Positions 57,401 through 64,000 of a stretch of DNA of 64,000 nucleotides are shown here, piece after piece. Position numbers and translations under genes: made by a program. The stretch is from the NCBI RefSeq assembly GCF_030463535.1, contig NC_132891.1, positions 6,543,122 to 6,607,121 on the forward strand, written 5' to 3'. The notes beneath the pieces are model-generated. The model was not told where the DNA came from. It saw nothing but the letters and a program-made list of their open reading frames with translations, and did not search any database. Each line of letters starts with the position of its first letter. Position 1 is the stretch's first letter. Source of the stretch: Salminus brasiliensis. Lineage: Eukaryota; Chordata; Actinopteri; Characiformes; Bryconidae.

Positions 57401-58143
57401 CAACATACCTCGTGCTGCGCTTCATCCCTGACGTGGCGGCGCGAGACACGCACACAGCTGCGCCCCTCGTGGGCCACGGCGATTGGCGTGTGTGTGAGAG
57501 TGTGTGTAGCGATTGGTTTGGCTCTGTTTGTGTACCGGGGGCAGGTGCAGAACTGAAACTTTCACCTCATGCAAATATAACGAGTTTTACAGCGCGCGAG
57601 GCAGCGTGTTTGGGGTCTAAGCTGGCGACGCGGGGGGGAATCCAGACCTCAGGGAGGATTTTAGGAGCTCGTGCTCAGGCTCGTGCTGTAGATTTTAGAA
57701 ATTAGGCTACTTGTGCACCTGTTCCAGCTGGTAAGACCCGCCGGTGGGCTGTTTGCTCTGCACACTGTCCGCCTTTAAACCCTGTTCATGTGGGCTGGAC
57801 GGAGGGTTGGTTAGTTGGGGGTTAGAATAATATTTTATAATCACTTTTATTTAAGTACATTTTCTCTATAATTGAAATGCAGTAATGGCTGAGAGTGGTC
57901 TGAGAAGCTTATGAGCTTTCTAATTCTGATTTCTGATTTCTGTAATAATTACCGTTACTATTTATTTATTGAATACGTATTTCAGATGTTGCAGAGGTCC
58001 CAAAAATGCTTATCACATCCACGCTGCCCTTCCTGACTTCTGTTACCTTTTTAATTGATTTAAATGTGTTTATATTTTGTGGGACTGTAAGGGCGTGTGT
58101 AAAAGCAGGTGTTTTGTACGCTTGTAATTTGGCAGGTTAAGAG
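57400..58143 (+). promoter_or_regulatory. Probable promoter and noncoding first exon of the YccV-domain gene
   Basis: A locally CpG-rich block (57410-57720). It contains an octamer motif ATGCAAAT (57569-57576) and an ISRE-like AGAACTGAAACT just upstream. A good donor CTG|GTAAGA at 57730/57731 and an acceptor GGCAG ending at 58135 would define a noncoding exon spliced 8 nt before the start codon. The 97-codon frame at 57412 stops before this donor and is not supported as coding. Confidence 0.45.
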
Positions 58144-58262
58144 ATGCCCCAGCTGACTGCATTGCTGCAGGTGGCGCTGTTGCTCTCTGCAGTGCCCGCG
58201 CAGTATCTCCTCAGCAGGTGGACCAGTGGTACAGCAGCACAGCGCAGCCTCGCCACACAGGG
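58144..58262 (+). CDS. YccV-domain gene exon 1 (residues 1-40)
   Basis: Signal-like MPQLTALLQVALLLSAVPAQ, then YLLSRWTSGTAAQRSLATQ. Donor GG|GTAGAC is followed at once by a CA microsatellite. Confidence 0.75.
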
Positions 58263-58269
58263 GTAGACA

Positions 58270-58310
<41 letters not shown>

Positions 58311-61300
58311 ACGTTTGTCATTCTGTTCTGTTTTTTTTAAACCTTCAGAGGTTTGAAGTCATGATAATGACAAGGATTGCAAAGTCAGCAGTAAATACAT
58401 AGAATTAGAGTCTAAAAGTTGCAGAAATAGAATTATGTATAATTATTTGTCACTTTTTGACATAATGTGATGGTATTTATATTGTGCGTTATATAATTTT
58501 GTGATGAATGGACCAACAGAACATTTTCTGAGGCACAGCAACTAATATATATTAGGACCCAATTAATCCCAATTAGTTAATCAACCAAGTTCGGCCCCAA
58601 CTTCCTACCATTAGTTTTACAGAGCCAATGACGTATTAGTGCCTTTATTAAGCTATTGAGACACAGCGTCACTACTGTTGGGCTCAGAGGGTAGATTACG
58701 CTTTATGATAAAATATGGATTAAATCTCATAACTAACTCTCAATCTCTGACCCCTCTCTCTCCTCTATCCAGAATCCTGGACACATGGAAATGGGTGAGG
58801 GAATCATATCTAAACATGGCAGTGTGGGGGGACTGGCTGAGGTCTTGGATGTCCAGTATACCGTAAGTCCAAAATTTAAGTAAATTCAAAATGCCTTGGT
58901 TCTTTTAGAAGACTCTCTTACCCAGACCGACTTACAAAGGTGCTTCACTGTTTACTCAGAAAATATCTTTAGCTAGTTTGTGTCAACAAATCGAGTAAGA
59001 CATGGAAAAGATGGGTCTTAAGATAATCTTCCAGGACCTGAATGCGACCCCTGTGCTGTAATGTGCATGTGTGGCTTCACATACAGGTTCTTTGGAGAGG
59101 AGGAGGAGATGGATATGGGACGGGCGATGCAGGAGGCGTTTGCCCTGGAGATGCTGATGCACAACAATGACCAGGGCTACTTTGGAGGTAAGGGGCATTC
59201 TGTTTTTTTTATAGATGTGCACACACAAGTACTAGAAGTGCTAACAGCCGAATGCTGAGGTAGGTTTTCAGCTGAGATTTGAAGGATCTAACAGGAGAGA
59301 GTGAGAGTGAGAGAGAGAGGGAGAAATCGGGGAAGTGCATTCCAAAGTTTGGGTGCCAGATCACTAAATACTATCCAAGAAACCCACCCTTTGTTTTTCA
59401 CCACCTCAGGTTATTGTACAGATTAAGGGAAATAAACAGAGCCTAGAGTGAGGTCTACAGTAGACGTTGTGACCCTGAAGCTGCCTCAGTGAGTTAGGAG
59501 CATTTTATGAATTAGTTCAATACCATTTAGTCAGTTCAACTTTAATTATGTCAGGCGATTTTAAGGATGGTTTTGCAAAAATAGCAAGGCCCTAAACTTT
59601 ACTGTGTGTGTGTGTGTGTGTTTGTGTGAAGTCTCAGAGGAGCCACGCAGCCCCAGGCCAGAGTACGTGCTGCACCGAGTTGGAGAGGTTGTCATGGAGA
59701 CGCAGAATCACATGGTGGGGGTGATAGTGGGCTGGGACACCGGACTACGAGCCCCAACAGAGTGGATCAAGAGAAAACAATACACAGATTCCGAGGTCTG
59801 TGTCTGTACCACACACAAACACACATGGAGTAAAAGAGTGGGACTCATCACTCCACAGTTACTCCAAAGTCTAATCTAATGAGTAGATTCACATACCCAC
59901 ATTTTTCCTCCTCATCTCAATCTGCTTCATTTATACTGTACCTTAACCTGAAGCATCCAGGTTCTCTACAAATAATAAGTTTCGCATTGTTAAAGGAATG
60001 AGACTTTTGAGGAACCTTTGGAGGTTCTTTGGTTTGAAACTGAAGAACCTTGAAAAGTACCTCAATGATCTTATATTTTCAGCAGTGTGGATACAGACTA
60101 AATTCAACAACTGGCTGAATGTAGGTTGTGACCTCAGGTGACCACAATTCAATGTCAGGAAACGTCTAATGCCATTGGCAGTGTGATGTAGAATAGTGAC
60201 CACTGTGGTTTGAAACCTTATACTGACATAAATTAGTACAGCAAACAGTCAGTATTTAGTGGCATGTTGATCAAAACCCAACGTATGCTAAACCTCTAAA
60301 AGTTAACGTCCACGCAATGTGAAATTATGAAATTTGGTTCTGAGTGGTGTTAAGGTGTAAAGTAACTAAGATTTACCATCTATCTAATGTTGGATTTTAA
60401 TGTCAACCCAGCATTGTTTTTTTTTTTTTATAAGATATGTGACTTTGAGTTCCAACCAAAATTCAATGTCTGCACAACACTGGGTTTTGATGTCAACCCA
60501 ACTTTCATTTTCAACTAAACTGTAACATCTCTCTGACGTCAAATGGTTTTCCAGTGCCTGCTGGGAATTGTTTGGAGTGTGTGTTTTGAACATTCCTGAG
60601 TACCGAGAAACTCTAATAGCTCTAACTGTGTTTAGGTGAAGAAACTGGAGGACACTCCACACTACAGAATTCTGTTCAGTGGTCAGGATCAGTCCTCTCT
60701 TATGATTGGATACATTCCACAGACTGCAGTACATCGGTTTGAGGGATACCAGGTACACAAAAACACTCTCTCACTTGCTCTCTCTCTGCTTGTCCCTCAC
60801 CCCACCCATGTGTACAGTATCTACTGGATAAAAACGAATATTAAATATTAGTATTAAACCATTACTGATCATTTAAATACTATTTCTATTCACTGTACAT
60901 TCAGTTTGACCACATTATTCAATTCTTTAAGTAATTACAGAACTACAAATGTTATCATTAATAAATGATAATTAATAAATCAAGAATCCACACTTACTGC
61001 TTGGCTTGTATTAAAGAAAACAAAATTACAACATTACAGGGCCAGTGCAAACCATTATATGTCCAAATGTTTGTGGACACCCTTTCTAATGAATGCATTC
61101 ATGCTACTTTAAGTTGCACCCATTGCTGACACAGACGTGCACATGCAACTTGTCTAGTCTAGTCCCTGTAGGAGCAGATAAACATGAACCTATTGCCACT
61201 AAAGCTAGACGTGGACTAGAGGGGTATAAACCCCCCTGCATTGAGCTGTGGAGCAGTGGAACGGTGTTCTCTGGAATGATGGTTGGTGCTACATCCAAAA

Positions 61301-61844
61301 CTTTTTTTGAGGTAGGGTGGTGATCATGCAACACCCTGCTCTCACTTATGCTCTTTGATTGCCAACTGCAATCAAATCATCACAGCAAATATTCCAAAAT
61401 CTAGTAGAAAGCCTTCCCTGTACAGTAGAGACAGGTACTCCAACAAAAGCAAAAAAACTCCTTTTTTTTCATTTTTCTTAATACCCATGATTTTAAATGA
61501 AATGATAAATATGCAGGCGTCCCAATACTTTTACCATATAGTGTATATAGTGCTGAAGCTGCATTGTCAAATTTTACATAACATTGAAAAGTCCTTTTAG
61601 TCTAGACTTTGGGTTAATCTAGGCCTGGAGAAACTGCCCCAACAGCTTTTTAACTATAAGGGATAAATCTAATTTTATCACAAAAAATATTTAGTTGTTT
61701 GTGTGTTTTTTTTTACAGTACTGAACTTTGTGTGTTTGTGTGTTGTAGCCGGACATCCCCACTCTGGGTAATTATTTCTATCACTTTGATGGGAAAAGGT
61801 TTGTGATGCAGGAGTGGCTGAAAGAGCGCTACCCTGAAGACTGA
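58144..61844 (+). CDS. YccV/HspQ-like (hemimethylated DNA-binding) domain protein, six exons, 228 aa
   Basis: Exons 58144-58262, 58773-58862, 59087-59187, 59632-59795, 60636-60752 and 61749-61844 join in phase (687 nt). An in-frame TAA two codons before the ATG fixes the start. Residues 1-25 form a hydrophobic signal peptide or anchor (LLQVALLLSAVPA) followed by a basic, acid-free stretch; 40-104 hold Trp-rich and Glu/Met-rich helices; about 112-228 form the YccV-like domain (YVLHRVGEVV, VGVIVGWD, APTEWI, GYIPQ, IGNYF-type LGNYFYHFD, ending ERYPED). The same domain closes FBXO21; in bacteria HspQ/YccV binds hemimethylated DNA and acts as a Lon specificity factor. No F-box is present, so this is not FBXO21 itself. 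Cellular role unknown; the N-terminus suggests ER/secretory or possibly mitochondrial targeting. Confidence 0.85.
58270..58306. repeat. (AC)n at the exon 1 donor of the YccV-domain gene
   Basis: About 18 CA dinucleotides starting 7 nt after the splice donor. Confidence 0.9.
58773..58862 (+). CDS. YccV-domain gene exon 2 (residues 40-70)
   Basis: ATCCAG acceptor; encodes ILDTWKWVRESYLNMAVWGD. Donor ACC|GTAAGT. Confidence 0.85.
59087..59187 (+). CDS. YccV-domain gene exon 3 (residues 70-104)
   Basis: TACAG acceptor; encodes FFGEEEEMDMGRAMQEAFAL and HNNDQGYFG. Donor GGAG|GTAAGG. Confidence 0.88.
59632..59795 (+). CDS. YccV-domain gene exon 4 (residues 104-158)
   Basis: Acceptor GAAG after a GT repeat; encodes EYVLHRVGEVVMETQNHMVG, VIVGWDTGLRAPTEWIKRKQ, the core of the YccV-like fold. 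Donor GAG|GTCTGT is weak. Confidence 0.88.
60380..60545. repeat. Degenerate ATGTCAACCCA repeat
   Basis: TTTTAATGTCAACCCAGCAT and TTTTGATGTCAACCCAACTT recur about 90 bp apart, part of a fish tandem/dispersed repeat in intron 4 of the YccV-domain gene. Confidence 0.5.
60636..60752 (+). CDS. YccV-domain gene exon 5 (residues 159-197)
   Basis: GTTTAG acceptor; encodes VKKLEDTPHYRILFSGQDQS and GYIPQTAVHRFEGYQ. Donor CAG|GTACAC. Confidence 0.9.
61055..61553. mobile_element. MITE, family B, full length
   Basis: GTCCAAATGTTTGTGGACAC at the left, CCCAATACTTTTACCATATA at the right; collinear with the copy at 23354. Confidence 0.8.
61749..61844 (+). CDS. YccV-domain gene exon 6 (residues 198-228 and stop)
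   Basis: GTTGTAG acceptor after a GT-rich stretch; encodes PDIPTLGNYFYHFDGKRFVM and ERYPED before TGA, a typical end of FBXO21-type YccV domains. Confidence 0.9.
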   Translation, partial: PDIPTLGNYFYHFDGKRFVMQEWLKERYPED

Positions 61845-63410
61845 GTGACAGAGAAAAAGAGACTGGACACATCAGGACTGTAGAGATGCTCTTCTGTTAT
61901 CTCAGTGGGATGTGTGGACATTTTTCTCAACAGTGGACATGCGACCACAGCGGTTTAAAACTAGCACTTTAGTCAGTTTGAGATGTGCCACGCTCACTGC
62001 CATGCCTTGGAGTCTCCTGCTGCATAGTGGTGGTGTTTGGGTTGTGACCATGTAGATCTCATGCTTACAGGGCTTTTACTGGACCCAGGATCGGGACAGC
62101 AGGAATTTCTATGTAGTGTTGCTTCGGCTTGCATATCTTAAGATCAACATACACAATCTGGTGAAAAGTATTGGGACACCTACACATTACACCGACAGCA
62201 GCGTTTTGATGACATCCTATTCTAAATAGGCATTAATATGGAGCTGGTCCCCCTTTGCAGCCCTAACAGCAGCAGGTCTGGAGCGCTGGAAGACGTTTCT
62301 GCACTATGCTCTGAGTTCAGCACTGGGCCCTGACCCCGCTCTTTAACTTTACGTGGTCTGACACTTGGTGGCTGAGCTGCTCTCTATGGTTCCTAAACGC
62401 TTCCACTCTTCAATAATAATACCACTCACAGCTGATGGTGGAAGATCTAGGAGGGAAGATATTTCACTAGCTGACTTGTTGCAGCAGTGGCTATAATTAC
62501 AGAGCCACGCTGGAATTCAGTGAGCTCTATGGAACCACCAGTTCTTTCACTAATGTGTGTAAAGGCAGACTGCATGACTAGGTGCTTGATTTGATACATT
62601 AGTGATTATGAGGTGTGTCCTAATACTTTTTGTCCATATAGTGTTGAGGAAAATGAACTGAAAGACTGAAAATCATGAAAACACCTGTGTAATCCAACAT
62701 ACACTGGTTTGGGTAAATGCAATTCAGGTTAATGTGATTTATGTGATCTGTGAATGTTGTACAACAGTATTTCAGTGGGTTTCAAAAACATGTTTTGAGA
62801 TGAAAATTGCCATTATTGTGAACTTAAAGGATAAAGAGACACTCTGACCAGACTAGGAAAGCCTCTGATGGTGGCAGCCTTTCCTAGTCTGGCTGGAATT
62901 CCCCATTTAAATCAGCGGTCAATAACCCTGCTCTTGGAGATCTGCCGTCCTGCAAAATCCACAAAATCTAGTGGACTGATGATCTGGACGTTCAGTCAGG
63001 GTTAGAAGTAAGGAGGTACAGTAGATGTACAGGAGCAGCGTTGGTGACCGCTGCCTTAAAAGGGATTAAAACAGAAGAGCTACATGGAGCAGATCTGTAC
63101 CCCAAGTTCATGTTACAGCAGCTCACATTGTATTATGATGTTTGCACAGTTGAATTTAAATGGGTTTTATTTATATTAACTGACAGAAAATCTGAGGTCA
63201 GATTAAACTGTTGTTGAATCTGCAGGATGGGTCAAAATTAGCATAAAATGAATATTTTTGTATTTTCTTCATTTTTAAACCCATGAGCATGGGAAACGCA
63301 GGGAAAGCATTTAGTAAATTAAGTAGCCTGATACCGGTCCGGTTTCTGTCTTAAGTTGACCGAGCTTGCTGCTTAAAGTTTGTGATTAAAGTGATACTTT
63401 TTACCCATGG
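61845..63410 (+). other. Probable 3' UTR of the YccV-domain gene
   Basis: No further ORF follows. ATTAAA variants occur at 63065 and 63385; no AATAAA was noticed. A MITE occupies about 62154-62642 and a CTTGGAGATCTGCCGTCC-type repeat 62925-63055, so the exact transcript end is uncertain. Confidence 0.4.
62154..62642. mobile_element. MITE with AAAAGTATTGGGACACCTA ends
   Basis: GTGAAAAGTATTGGGACACC at the left and GTCCTAATACTTTTTGTCCA at the right are inverted copies. The interior GGAGCTGGTCCCCCTTTGCA and GCTGGAAGACGTTTCTGCAC differs from family B, so it is a related but distinct family. Confidence 0.75.
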
Positions 63411-64000
63411 TTGGACTCCTTTTACCTTATAAACATGTCAGCAGGAGCCATTTTCTCAGGAGCCATACTGAGGTTCTTCATACTGCCTTAAAAACGATGC
63501 ACTGGTCAAATATCTAATTCACACAATTAATCCCAGGTTGATCAGCCAAGACATGTTTAATGTCTGAGCCGGTAACCTTAAATTACATATGCATATGTGG
63601 TTTCTGACACTGCTTGACCCACTGCTATCTATAAACATGTACAAACATACCTCACATAGCTGTAAACAATTGTAGCAACCTGTCAGAAACCACTTAACCA
63701 AGTCCACCTGAGATTGCCTGGTGTGATGAAATAGCCATGTAGTTGGCATAATATTAACTGGTAGCTGTTAGTAGATGTTTTCAGTACTTGTCAGATACAT
63801 TGACCTCATACAACTCTACTACAAAACTGAAGAGACAAATTTTGGGCACCAAACGTCAACAGTACAATTGTGCAATTATTTCTCAATTATTCTGCTTTAA
63901 CTTCAAGTATCATCCAAAGGCACGTAATACTAATAGACAGAATTCCCAGAGCGCAGACTTCATAACTTCTTCCTCGTGCTGTCCTTAGGTCGCAGTTCAA
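63411..64000. other. Downstream flank, nothing recognised
   Basis: Two short frames (63519 minus, 63788 plus) show no family resemblance or splice context. Confidence 0.5.

Noticed and set aside
57412..57705. 97-codon frame in the CpG-rich block upstream of the second gene
   Set aside because: Stops before the nearby donor, has no recognisable domain and lies in likely promoter/5' UTR sequence.
60384..60758. 124-codon minus-strand frame
   Set aside because: Antisense to exon 5 of the YccV-domain gene joined to a repeat.
61104..61323. Paired 76-codon frames on both strands
   Set aside because: Both are translations of the family B MITE.

Overview
This is vertebrate genomic DNA, almost certainly from a ray-finned (teleost) fish. 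Large AT-rich introns are packed with GT/CA microsatellites, tRNA-derived SINEs and several families of short inverted-repeat DNA transposons (MITEs) of the kind seen in otophysan fishes. A closer placement (a characin-like lineage is possible) is inference only. There are no operons, CRISPR arrays or prokaryotic features.

Two plus-strand genes are supported. The first, phip (pleckstrin homology domain interacting protein, also DCAF14/BRWD2), fills about 3378-48589. I reconstruct 39 coding exons whose phases all agree, giving 1824 residues, close to the known size of vertebrate PHIP. Its order is: N-terminal LisH/CTLH-like region, eight-bladed WD40 domain, charged linker, cryptic Tudor region, bromodomain 1, bromodomain 2 (with the family's atypical Thr), and a basic tail with AT-hook-like motifs. 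Exons 1-4 are crowded into 550 bp of CpG-rich DNA; intron 7 is the longest (7.9 kb). A probable 3' UTR follows, with candidate poly(A) signals at 48689 and 53016.

The second gene (58144-61844, six coding exons, 228 residues) encodes a small protein with an N-terminal hydrophobic signal or anchor segment and a C-terminal YccV/HspQ-like (hemimethylated-DNA-binding) domain like the C-terminus of FBXO21. I give it no symbol. A GC-rich block and a candidate noncoding first exon lie just upstream. Its likely 3' UTR is interrupted by a MITE.

Layout: 1-2500 no gene; 2500-3377 phip promoter/5' UTR; 3378-48589 phip; 48590-53040 phip 3' UTR or flank; 53040-57400 intergenic repeats; 57400-58140 promoter of the second gene; 58144-63400 second gene; 63400-64000 nothing recognised.

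The most unusual element is a roughly 930-bp minisatellite in phip intron 29 with about 33 copies of TTCTAGAATATTC or close variants, a sequence that exactly fits the three-subunit heat-shock element nTTCnnGAAnnTTCn. A diverged relative fills much of intron 32, so the exons for bromodomain 1 sit between two HSE-like arrays. Other points: several splice acceptors are preceded by long (GT)n tracts instead of a normal pyrimidine tract, and a 150-codon intronic ORF carries a BED-like zinc-finger pattern.
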